A stretch of DNA of 64,000 nucleotides from Streptomyces sp. NBC_00377 (lineage in GTDB: Bacteria > Actinomycetota > Actinomycetes > Streptomycetales > Streptomycetaceae), in contig NZ_CP107958.1 of the NCBI RefSeq assembly GCF_036075115.1, positions 4,774,001 to 4,838,000 of the forward strand, read 5' to 3'. The notes below the pieces were generated by a model, which saw only the letters and a list, made by a program, of their open reading frames with translations, searched no databases and was not told the DNA's origin. The position numbers and the translations under genes are program-made. Positions within the stretch are counted from its first letter, which is position 1; each line of letters opens with the position of its first letter. Positions 16,562 through 25,509 of this stretch are shown piece after piece.

Positions 16562-17491
16562 CTACGCGTCCGGGGCCGTGGCGTCGTGGGGGGTCATGGG
16601 CGGCGGGGGCTGGTGGGCGGTCATGCGGGCCGCCGACGCGATGGTTCCCCGCGCCTCCCGCGCCGTCAGGCCGGTTCGTACGGCGGCCTCGACCAGGTCG
16701 TCGGTCAACTCAGGGCCGATGCCGTCTTCGTGGGCCCGGCAGGCCGCCCAGAACAGTCGCGTGTTGCGTTGTCCCTCATGGGCGGCCAGCACGAACTGGA
16801 CCAGGCCCCGGCCGTGTGCGCCGCCCGCTGTCGGGGCGGGGCCGGGGCGGGAGGCGCGCGGGGGCGGCAGCAGCAGGCGCAGGAGGGAACGCGGGCAGGG
16901 TGCGGGGGTGAGGTGGTCGGTGCCCGGGGCGATGGCGTAGACGCCGTGGGCGGTGCGGGAGCCCGGGCCCACGAGGTAGCCGCCCGCGCCCCGGATGTCG
17001 ATGCCGGGGGCGAGGCGGCCGGCCGAGTTGGGGACGACGACGTCCGGCGGGCCGGTGAGCCAGAGGTGCCGGCCGCCGGACGGGGTACGGACGACGACCG
17101 TGGGCGGAATCGTGAACAGATGGCGCAGGGCCAGTTCGCGCAGGGCGGCCGTGGAGTCCGTGTCCGACTTGGTGTCCAGGTCGACGCCGATGAGGTGGTG
17201 CGGCGGGAGGCCGCAGGCGATGCCGTAGCCGGTGGCCCAGGGCGCGGCGGCGAACAGTTCGCGGACGCGGACCGGGTCGGTCGAGGCGTCGTACACGCCG
17301 TGGCCGAAGCGGCCGCACTCACCGTGGCAGGGCGGACCTGCCGGTTCGGGGGCGTTCCGGTGGGGGGAGCGCAGGGCCGGGAGTTTGGTCCGGGACAGGG
17401 GGATGACGGCCAGGCCGTGTTCGGCGGCCGACAGGGCGTGGGCGAGGGCCAGTGTGGTGGCCTGCCGGGGGTACCGGTTGGTGGTGGCCAT
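16562..17491 (-). CDS. Bifunctional DNA primase/polymerase (Prim-Pol, AEP family)
   Basis: A 309-aa archaeo-eukaryotic primase-type protein with catalytic motifs intact: the GVDLDTK D-x-D pair, SGGRHLWL and GIDIRGAGGYLVGPGS. A Cys/His cluster (PPCHGECGRFGHG) precedes them and may bind zinc. The C-terminal 70 residues form the helical PriCT-like tail (GQRNTRLFWAACRAHEDG). Such enzymes prime or extend DNA on plasmids and phages, and chromosomal copies are common in Streptomyces. The start is ATG 17491 (MATTNRYPRQ); ATG 17509 is possible, and neither has a strong ribosome binding site. It sits 217 bp beyond the att end, so it could belong to the neighbouring mobile element. Confidence 0.85.
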   Translation of the reverse strand: MATTNRYPRQATTLALAHALSAAEHGLAVIPLSRTKLPALRSPHRNAPEPAGPPCHGECGRFGHGVYDASTDPVRVRELFAAAPWATGYGIACGLPPHHLIGVDLDTKSDTDSTAALRELALRHLFTIPPTVVVRTPSGGRHLWLTGPPDVVVPNSAGRLAPGIDIRGAGGYLVGPGSRTAHGVYAIAPGTDHLTPAPCPRSLLRLLLPPPRASRPGPAPTAGGAHGRGLVQFVLAAHEGQRNTRLFWAACRAHEDGIGPELTDDLVEAAVRTGLTAREARGTIASAARMTAHQPPPPMTPHDATAPDA

Positions 17492-17643
17492 GGATCCATG
17501 GTCGTACATGTGTTCGAGAAAGGGAAGGGGGTTTGCGGTGGGGCCCGCGCGGGGGCGGCCGTCGGTGCGGATGTGCCGGAACGCCGCTCTGGCCCCGGTC
17601 GGCCGCAGCGAACGCGGGTCCGTGACCTTGACAGGGACCCATA

Positions 17644-17660
17644 TCTGACGGACAGTCAGA
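17644..17660. promoter_or_regulatory. Inverted repeat TCTGAC-N5-GTCAGA (candidate operator)
   Basis: TCTGACGGACAGTCAGA is a near-perfect palindrome 173 bp upstream of the ChsH2-like start and between two divergent genes. TGAC-N5-GTCA cores are typical TetR-family operators for lipid genes. Confidence 0.45.
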
Positions 17661-17832
17661 AACGGCTTCGGCCGGCTGCTTGGGCCCACCGCATTCGTCC
17701 CGGTCCCTGTCCGTCCGGCCCCCGCCCCTGTTCCTGCCACCCGTCCAGGTGCCGCCCCGCTTCACCCGCCCCGTTCCACCCGTCCCGCCGCCCCGCCCCC
17801 TCTCCCGTACCGGTCCTGGAAGGAGTACGGCC

Positions 17833-18870
17833 GTGGCAGACGAGCTCCACATGCGGCTCAAGGCGTACGAGGGCAGTCCCGCGGCGGTCGCCGGCACCGG
17901 CCGGGACCCCGTCAACGCGCCCATGATCCGGCACTGGTGCGAGGCCATGGGCGACCGGAATCCCGCGTACACGGGCCCCGGCGCGATCGCCCCGCCGACC
18001 ATGCTCCAGGCGTGGATCATGGGCGGCCTGAGCGGTCATGAGGGGCGCGCGCAGGCCTACGACGAGCTGCTCTCCCTCCTCGACGAGGCGGGCTGCACCT
18101 CGGTCGTCGCCACCGACTGCGAACAGGAGTACCTGCGCCCGCTGCGGCCGGGCGACGAGGTCGCCTTCGACACGGTGATCGAGTCGGTCTCGCAGCGGAA
18201 GACCACCAAGCTGGGCACCGGGTACTTCGTGACGACCAGGACGGACATACGCGTGGGCCTGGCACTCGTCGGCACCCACCGCTTCCGCATCCTCAAGTAC
18301 GCGCCGGCAGGCCGGGGACGGGAACAGCGGCCACGGTCATCGTCCTGGGGGACGAGGGAAGCGACGGAAGCGAGGGAGGCGAAGGCAAGGCGGGCGACGG
18401 GGGGCGAAGGAGCGAGGGCGTCGGAGCGGCGACCTCGGCCCGTCGTCAACCGCGACAACGCCGGCTTCTGGGAAGGAGTGCGGCTCCGTCGTCTCCTCAT
18501 CCAGCGCTGCGCCGCCTGCGACACCCTCCGCTTCCCCTGGCTCCCCGGCTGCAACGCCTGCGGATCGGCGGAGTGGGACACCGTCGAGGCAGCCGGCGAG
18601 GGGACGGTCTTCTCGTACGTCGTGATGCACCACCCGCCCTTCCCGGCCTTCTCCCCGCCCTACGCGGTGGGGCTGATCGAGCTGTCCGAGGGCGTCCGCA
18701 TGATCAGCAATGTCGTCGACGTGCCCTACGACAAGGTGCGGATCGGCATGCCGGTGGAGTTGGAGTTCCGGACCTACGACGACGGCGGCCACGGCAGCGA
18801 GAAGCCCGAGGGCGACGACGCGTTGGTGCTGCCCGTCTTCCGCCCGCGCGCGACGGAGGCGGCCGCGTGA
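17833..18870 (+). CDS. MaoC-like dehydratase N-domain fused to DUF35 OB-fold (ChsH2-like)
   Basis: A 345-aa fusion. Residues 1-160 form an incomplete hotdog (FAS1-type MaoC N) domain (APMIRHWCEAMGDRNPAY, GAIAPPTMLQAW). A charged Arg/Glu linker spans 165-205, and residues 210-345 form a DUF35 rubredoxin-like zinc ribbon plus OB fold with CAACDTLRFPWLPGCNACG (four Cys). This is the layout of actinobacterial ChsH2, which pairs with ChsH1 to hydrate a steroid side-chain enoyl-CoA and whose DUF35 part docks the Ltp2 aldolase. GTG 17833 has AAGGAG seven bases upstream. It overlaps the next gene by 4 bp. A steroid substrate is not proven here. Confidence 0.88.
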   Translation: MADELHMRLKAYEGSPAAVAGTGRDPVNAPMIRHWCEAMGDRNPAYTGPGAIAPPTMLQAWIMGGLSGHEGRAQAYDELLSLLDEAGCTSVVATDCEQEYLRPLRPGDEVAFDTVIESVSQRKTTKLGTGYFVTTRTDIRVGLALVGTHRFRILKYAPAGRGREQRPRSSSWGTREATEAREAKARRATGGEGARASERRPRPVVNRDNAGFWEGVRLRRLLIQRCAACDTLRFPWLPGCNACGSAEWDTVEAAGEGTVFSYVVMHHPPFPAFSPPYAVGLIELSEGVRMISNVVDVPYDKVRIGMPVELEFRTYDDGGHGSEKPEGDDALVLPVFRPRATEAAA

Positions 18871-19262
18871 AGGCCGGGGACGAGCTGCCGCCGCTGGAGA
18901 TCGAGGTCACCCGCACCCTGATCGTCGCCGGCGCCCTCGCCTCGCGGGACTACCAGGACGTCCACCACGATCCTGAACTGGCCCGGCACAGAGGGTCCCC
19001 CGACATCTTCATGAACATCCTCACGACCAACGGCCTGGTCGGCCGCTACCTCACCGACCACTTCGGTCCGAAGACGGTGATCCACAAGGTCGCCGTCCGG
19101 CTCGGCGCGCCCAACTACCCCGGTGACACCATGGTGTTGCGGGGCCGGATCGAGGAGGTCGACGGAGCGACGGCCGTGGTGCGGGTCACCGGGGACAACG
19201 GGACAGGCAGGCACGTCACCGGGACGGCGACGCTCACCGTCCCGCCGGGAGGCGTGGGATGA
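18867..19262 (+). CDS. MaoC-family enoyl-CoA hydratase (ChsH1-like)
   Basis: A 131-aa single hotdog-fold protein. The catalytic Asp/His hydratase motif is seen in SRDYQDVHHDPELARHRG, followed by the family helix SPDIFMNILTTNGLVGRYLTDHFGP. It is translationally coupled to both neighbours: its GTG overlaps the previous stop (GTGA), and its stop overlaps the next ATG (ATGA). In the best-known case ChsH1 supplies the catalytic residues to a heterotetramer with ChsH2, and this pairing is preserved here. Confidence 0.88.
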   Translation: MKAGDELPPLEIEVTRTLIVAGALASRDYQDVHHDPELARHRGSPDIFMNILTTNGLVGRYLTDHFGPKTVIHKVAVRLGAPNYPGDTMVLRGRIEEVDGATAVVRVTGDNGTGRHVTGTATLTVPPGGVG

Positions 19263-20428
19263 GCGTACGGACGCGGGACTCCCTGGGCGGCCGGGCCGCG
19301 ATCGTCGGCATCGGGGCGACGGAGTTCTCCAAGGACTCCGGGCGCAGCGAACTGCGGCTGGCGGCGGAGTCGGTGCGGGCGGCCCTCGCCGACGCGGGAC
19401 TCACGCCCGCCGACGTGGACGGGATGGTGACGTTCACGATGGACACGAGCCCGGAGATCACCGTGGCGCAGGCGTGCGGTATGGGCGAGCTGTCGTTCTT
19501 CTCCCGGGTCCACTACGGCGGCGGGGCGGCCTGCGCGACCGTGCAGCAGGCGGCGCTCGCCATCGCGGCCGGTGTCGCCGAGGTCGTCGTCTGCTACCGC
19601 GCCTTCAACGAGCGGTCGGGGCGGCGTTTCGGCTCGGGTGTACGGCACCGCGAGCCGTCGGCGGAGGGCACGGCACTGGGCTGGACACTGCCGTTCGGGC
19701 TGCTCACCCCGGCCTCCTGGGTGGCGATGGCGGCCCAGCGGTACCTGTACGCGTACGGGCTGACCCCGGAGGACGCGTTCGGGCCGGTCGCCGTCACGGC
19801 CCGCCGGCACGCGGCGGGGAACCCGGCCGCCTACTTCCACGACCGGCCGATCACCCGCGCCGACCACGCGGCCTCCCGCTGGATCGCCGAGCCGCTGAGG
19901 CTGCTGGACTGCTGCCAGGAGACCGACGGCGGCCAGGCGCTCGTCGTCACCTCGGTCGAGCGGGCCCGTGACCTGCCGCATCCGCCCGCCGTGGTCGCCG
20001 CGGCCGCCCAGGGCGCGGGCCGGGCCCAGGAGCAGATGACCAGCTTCTACCGCGACGACCTGACGGGCCTGCCGGAGATGTCCGTGGTCGCCCGCCAGCT
20101 GTGGCGCGGCTCCGGACTGGCTCCGGCCGACATCGACGTGGGGATCCTGTACGACCACTTCACGCCGTTCGTGCTGATGCAGCTGGAGGAGTTCGGCTTC
20201 TGCGCCCCCGGCGAGGCCGCGTCCTTCGTCGCGGAGAACCGGCTGCCGCTGAACACCCACGGCGGTCAGCTCGGGGAGGCCTACCTCCACGGGATGAACG
20301 GTGTCGCCGAAGCCGTACGGCAGCTGCGCGGCACGTCCGTGAACCAGATTCCGGGGGCCTCCCGCACCCTGGTGACGGCGGGAACGGGGGTTCCGACATC
20401 GGGTCTGGTCCTGACCTCGGACGGGTGA
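19259..20428 (+). CDS. Thiolase-fold lipid-transfer protein / retro-aldolase (Ltp2-like)
   Basis: A 389-aa SCP-x thiolase-fold protein. The N-terminal RAAIVGIGATEFSKDSGRSE and GMVTFTMDTSPEITVAQACG are typical, as are GGGAACATVQQAALAIAAG at the normal nucleophile region, DHFTPFVLMQLEEFGF and LNTHGGQLGEAYLHGMNG. In Mycobacterium and Thermomonospora relatives (Ltp2) this fold catalyses retro-aldol cleavage of 17-hydroxy side-chain CoA esters on a ChsH2 DUF35 platform. The strict gene order ChsH2-ChsH1-Ltp2 argues for the same reaction chemistry on some branched acyl-CoA. It is the last gene of the operon. Confidence 0.88.
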   Translation: MSVRTRDSLGGRAAIVGIGATEFSKDSGRSELRLAAESVRAALADAGLTPADVDGMVTFTMDTSPEITVAQACGMGELSFFSRVHYGGGAACATVQQAALAIAAGVAEVVVCYRAFNERSGRRFGSGVRHREPSAEGTALGWTLPFGLLTPASWVAMAAQRYLYAYGLTPEDAFGPVAVTARRHAAGNPAAYFHDRPITRADHAASRWIAEPLRLLDCCQETDGGQALVVTSVERARDLPHPPAVVAAAAQGAGRAQEQMTSFYRDDLTGLPEMSVVARQLWRGSGLAPADIDVGILYDHFTPFVLMQLEEFGFCAPGEAASFVAENRLPLNTHGGQLGEAYLHGMNGVAEAVRQLRGTSVNQIPGASRTLVTAGTGVPTSGLVLTSDG

Positions 20429-20663
20429 GACCGGTTCTGACCTCGGACGGACGAGCACCCGCGCTGCCCGCAGGCCGGTCCTCGGGGCGGGCCCTCAGGA
20501 CGGGCGGCGAGGAGGCCGGACCAGGGGGCATCCCGTAGTAGTCGGCGTCGTCTCGTCCACCTTCAGGAGGTGGAGCGGGCACCACCCCTACAACCTGAGA
20601 GGGACTTCTCTTCGGGACCTGCGGCCGATCCGCCCGAGCGGGGCCCGAACCTAGCGTGGAGCC

Positions 20664-21212
20664 ATGACCACACCCGTCTGCGCCAGCGCTTCGTACGGAA
20701 TGACGCGGCCTGCTCCGTACCCGTCCTTCGCTTCGTACGTCAGGGCCCGTCAGCCGGTGCTGCTGCGCACCGCACGGTCGCTGACCGCGAACCCGAGCGA
20801 TGCGGAGGACCTGCTGCAGACCGCGCTCGCCAAGACCTACGTCGCGTGGGAGCGGATCGAGGACCACCGGGCGCTCGACGGCTATGTCCGCCGGGCCCTG
20901 CTGAACACCCGCACGTCGCAGTGGCGCAAGCGCAAGGTCGACGAGTTCGTGTGCGACGAGCTGCCGGAGCCGGAGCCGGTCGGGTCCGCGGACGATCCGG
21001 CGGAGCGGCAGGCGCTGCACGACGCCATGTGGCGGGCGATCATGAAGCTGCCCGCGCGGCAGCGTGCCATGGTCGTCCTCAGGTATTACGAGGACCTCAG
21101 CGAGGTCCAGACGGCAGAGGTGCTCGGCGTCTCGGTGGGCACGGTGAAGTCGGCGGTGTCACGGGCGCTCGGCAAGCTGCGCGAGGATCCTGAGCTGGTG
21201 CTTGTCCGATAG
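20664..21212 (+). CDS. SigE-family ECF RNA polymerase sigma factor
   Basis: A 182-aa ECF sigma factor. Region 2 spans residues 20-85 (SFASYVRARQPVLLRTARSL ... DAEDLLQTALAKTYVAW) and region 4 spans 115-175 (LPARQRAMVVLRYYEDLSEVQTAEVLGVSVGTVKSAVSRAL, broken here). ATG follows GTGGAGCC. Unlike many ECF factors it has no adjacent anti-sigma gene. It stands between two lipid-metabolism units, transcribed in the same direction. Actinobacterial members of this SigE type are small and often of unknown regulon. Confidence 0.92.
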   Translation: MTTPVCASASYGMTRPAPYPSFASYVRARQPVLLRTARSLTANPSDAEDLLQTALAKTYVAWERIEDHRALDGYVRRALLNTRTSQWRKRKVDEFVCDELPEPEPVGSADDPAERQALHDAMWRAIMKLPARQRAMVVLRYYEDLSEVQTAEVLGVSVGTVKSAVSRALGKLREDPELVLVR

Positions 21213-21275
21213 TGCGCCGACGTGGTGTTCTGACCTGGGCTTGGACGTGATCTGATCGATCATCGGTACCTAGTG

Positions 21276-21293
21276 ACATACCGCGCGGTATGT
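21276..21293. promoter_or_regulatory. Perfect 18-bp palindrome ACATACCGCGCGGTATGT
   Basis: A fully symmetric 18-mer 62 bp upstream of the acyl-CoA ligase start. Its form is that of a TetR-family operator placed over a promoter; fatty-acid regulators in actinobacteria use similar CATACCG-N-CGGTATG sites. The cognate regulator is not in the adjacent genes. Confidence 0.75.
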
Positions 21294-21354
21294 GCGCAGA
21301 ATCAGCACAACCGTTACCACCGCGTAGGCAATGTCGCCGCCCTGGGAGGACGCC

Positions 21355-23007
<1,653 letters not shown>

Positions 23008-23194
23008 GTTCTGTCGCCGGCCGTACGGTGTCGCCGGCCGTACGGCGTCTCGGCGTCGTCGGCCGTCGTCCTCGTACTCGGCCGGCCTCTGCCCTCGTGA
23101 CAGTCCCCTGCGCCGTCGCGCGCCATCCCATGCCTCCGTCCGCCGCCCTTCGTCCCCGGTCCGCCGTCCTTCGTCCTTCGTCCTCCGTCCCCCG

Positions 23195-24571
23195 TCACCG
23201 TCGTACGGCCGTGGTCGTCCACCCGAGGAACAGCCACGTGCCCGCCACCGTGACGACACCGGCCCAGCCGAAGTGGCTGAAGGCGAGGCCGGCGAGGGCC
23301 GAGGCGGTGGCGCCGCCTGCGAACCCGGCGACGACATAGGCGCTGTTGGCGGTGGCCGGGGCGGAGGTGGTGGTCAGCGCGAGGGTCTGGTTGGCGACGT
23401 GCGAGGCGACCAGGGCCGCGTGGATCACGATCGCGGCCACGAAGAGCGCGACGAGCACCTGCCCGCCCAGCCAGAACAGCGGGACCGAGAGGGCGGCCAG
23501 CACATACGCGTCGCGTCCGACCTTCGCGGCGCCGAAGCGGTCGACCAGACCGCCCGCCAGGGGTGCGACCACGCTGGCGGCGAGCCCGAAGAGGCCGAAG
23601 AGGCCGGCGGCCGCGGTCGAGAGACCGTAGGTCCCGCCCGTGAGCAGCAGCGCGAGGGAGGTCCACAGGGCGCTCCAGGCGCCGTACATCCCGGCCTGCC
23701 GTACGCAGGCCCGCCACAGGTCAGGCGAGCGCCGCACCAGGCCCGGCATCGCGGTGAGACCTGCGAAGAGGTGATCCTCACGGGGGCGTCGGCGTTCGGA
23801 GGGCAGGGCGGCTGCCGTCAGCAGACCGAGAAGCGTCGTCAGGACGGCCGCACCCACGAACACCGCCCGCCAGCCGAAGGCCTGCCCGGCCAGTCCGCCC
23901 AGGACGCGGGCGGCGACGACGCCGGTGAACAGTCCGGCGACGACGGCGGCCACATGCCGGGCGCGCCGGTCGGCGGGGGCGCGTTCGGCGACCAGCGGCA
24001 CGAGGAGCTGTGGGACGACGGTCGCGGCCGAGCCGACGAGCACGGCGGCCGCGAGGAAGACGGTCCCGGTGGCCAGGGCCCCCGCGACCAGGGCCGCCGA
24101 GGTGACCAGGGAGAGGCCGGCGACCAGCCTGCGCCGGTTGACGCGGTCGCCCAGCGGGGCGAAGAAGAGCAGGCCGACCGCGTAGCCGAACTGCGCGACC
24201 GAGGCGATCCAGGCCACCGCCGAGGGCGCCGAGCCGAAGTCACGGGCGATCAGGGGGAGCAGCGGGGCCGCGAGGTAGACATTGGCGGCCGTGACGGCGG
24301 TGCAGAGGGCGATGAGGACGAGGAGGAGGTTCTTGCGGCGGGCCTCGGAGACCGCCGAGCGCACCTCCACCACCGCGGCTCGACCTGCTCGACCGATTCC
24401 TCCGGCACGACCTGTTCCGCCGGTCCGTCCGGCTCGATCGGTCCGTCCGGCTGGATCGGTTCGGCCGGTTCGGCCGGTTCCGCCGGTCCGTCCGGCCTCT
24501 GTGGCTTCTCGATGTTCCCGGGCTCCCCCGGCTTCCTGTGCTGCCTGGTTCTCCGTGGTGCGGGACGGCAT
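23195..24571 (-). CDS. MFS efflux transporter with Gly/Arg repeat N-terminus
   Basis: A 458-aa, 12-TM major facilitator protein of the DHA1-like type. Residues 12-65 are an unusual repetitive cytoplasmic tail (GRTGGTGRTGRTDPAGRTDRA type), mirrored in the DNA by CGGTTCGGCCGG repeats at about 24370-24500. TM1 follows (LLLVLIALCTAVTAANVYLAAPLLPLIA), and motif A is FAPLGDRVNRRRLV. ATG 24571 (MPSRTTENQ) has GAAGGAG 10 bases upstream. It is divergent from the TetR gene across two matching operators, so it is very likely repressed by it. The substrate is unknown. Confidence 0.88.
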   Translation of the reverse strand: MPSRTTENQAAQEAGGAREHREATEAGRTGGTGRTGRTDPAGRTDRAGRTGGTGRAGGIGRAGRAAVVEVRSAVSEARRKNLLLVLIALCTAVTAANVYLAAPLLPLIARDFGSAPSAVAWIASVAQFGYAVGLLFFAPLGDRVNRRRLVAGLSLVTSAALVAGALATGTVFLAAAVLVGSAATVVPQLLVPLVAERAPADRRARHVAAVVAGLFTGVVAARVLGGLAGQAFGWRAVFVGAAVLTTLLGLLTAAALPSERRRPREDHLFAGLTAMPGLVRRSPDLWRACVRQAGMYGAWSALWTSLALLLTGGTYGLSTAAAGLFGLFGLAASVVAPLAGGLVDRFGAAKVGRDAYVLAALSVPLFWLGGQVLVALFVAAIVIHAALVASHVANQTLALTTTSAPATANSAYVVAGFAGGATASALAGLAFSHFGWAGVVTVAGTWLFLGWTTTAVRR

Positions 24572-24626
24572 GGCGGAGGCGCTCCTTCGGCCGACTGTGG
24601 AACTGGCAGATCCGGATGGATCCGAT

Positions 24627-24642
24627 AACCAACCAGTTGGTT
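24627..24642. promoter_or_regulatory. TetR operator copy 1 (AACCAACCAGTTGGTT)
   Basis: 15 of 16 bases match the core of the perfect palindrome at 24686-24703, 60 bp away, in the divergent MFS/TetR promoter region. It lies near the MFS start. Confidence 0.75.
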
Positions 24643-24685
24643 GGAACGAACGGGCAACAGTCTGGGCGGAGCGCGAATTCCCTGT

Positions 24686-24703
24686 CAACCAACTAGTTGG
24701 TTG
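24686..24703. promoter_or_regulatory. TetR operator copy 2 (CAACCAACTAGTTGGTTG)
   Basis: A perfect 18-bp palindrome, 22 bp upstream of the TetR start codon, overlapping its presumed promoter. Paired with copy 1 it suggests autorepression and repression of the exporter. Confidence 0.85.
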
Positions 24704-24725
24704 TGGCTCTCGCTAGGCTGTACCC

Positions 24726-25307
24726 ATGGCAACCACCAGGGATCCCGAGGCCACCCGCGCCCGGATCTTCGAAGCCGCCGTCACGGAGTTCGCCCGGCAC
24801 GGCATCGCGGGTGCCCGCATCGACCGCATCGCCGCCGAGGCCAAGGCGAACAAGCAGCTCATCTACGCCTACTTCGGCAACAAGGCCGAGCTGTTCTCAC
24901 AGGTCCTCGGCCGTCGCATGGTGGAGCTCGCCGCCGCCGTCCCCGTCGATCCGGACGACATCGAGGGCTGGCTCGACCGGGTGATGGAGTACCACGCGGC
25001 CCACCCCGAGCTGCTGCGCCTCCTGCACTGGGAGGGCATCGAGTACGGCCGTACCGAGTTGCCCGACGAGGCGGAACGGCAGGAGCACTACGCGCGCAAG
25101 GTCGCCGCCGTGCAGGACGGCCAGGACCGCGGCGTGATCTCCGACGCGATCCCGGCCGGCGATCTCTTCTTCCTGCTGATCGCTATGGCCAACTGGTCCG
25201 CTTCCGTACCGCAGTTGAGCCGCATCCTCACGGACCCCGAGGGCACCGACAGCAATCGTCTGCGCGCCTCCGTCAAGGAGGCGGCACGGCGGCTGATCGC
25301 GCCATAG
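24726..25307 (+). CDS. TetR/AcrR-family repressor of the divergent MFS gene
   Basis: A 193-aa TetR regulator. The N-terminal HTH at 10-55 reads RARIFEAAVTEFARHGIAG, with recognition helix KANKQLIYAYFGNKAELF. The C-terminal helical ligand-binding domain spans 60-193 (EGIEYGRTELPDEAERQEHY). ATG is 22 bp from a perfect operator palindrome. Divergent orientation to an efflux gene with a second operator copy is the classical TetR-exporter arrangement. The ligand is unknown. Confidence 0.92.
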   Translation: MATTRDPEATRARIFEAAVTEFARHGIAGARIDRIAAEAKANKQLIYAYFGNKAELFSQVLGRRMVELAAAVPVDPDDIEGWLDRVMEYHAAHPELLRLLHWEGIEYGRTELPDEAERQEHYARKVAAVQDGQDRGVISDAIPAGDLFFLLIAMANWSASVPQLSRILTDPEGTDSNRLRASVKEAARRLIAP

Positions 25308-25324
25308 CCATGCCGGAGGGTAAG

Positions 25325-25382
25325 CCGCGGTCGTAGCCACAGCCACAGCCACAGCCGCAGCCGCGGTCGTAGCCACAGCCAG
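25325..25382. repeat. (CAGCCA)n simple repeat
   Basis: GTCGTAGCCACAGCCACAGC is followed by further CAGCCA/CAGCCG hexamers and a second GGTCGTAGCCACAGCC. It is noncoding, between the TetR stop and the end of the giant PAS gene. Confidence 0.8.
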
Positions 25383-25509
25383 TGTCACCGCCGAAGGGTC
25401 TTTGCCGCGGCCGGGGGCAAGGACGCGGCCGAAGCCGGAGCCGCGCCCGACCTCGCTGCCGGGGCCGAAGCGCAGCCGCGGCAGCGACGGGACCGAACCC
25501 TGGCCCGGG

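Noticed and set aside
23008..23194. CGTCCTTCGTCC repeats as a regulatory element
   Set aside because: Simple low-complexity sequence between convergent genes; no structure beyond short repeats.
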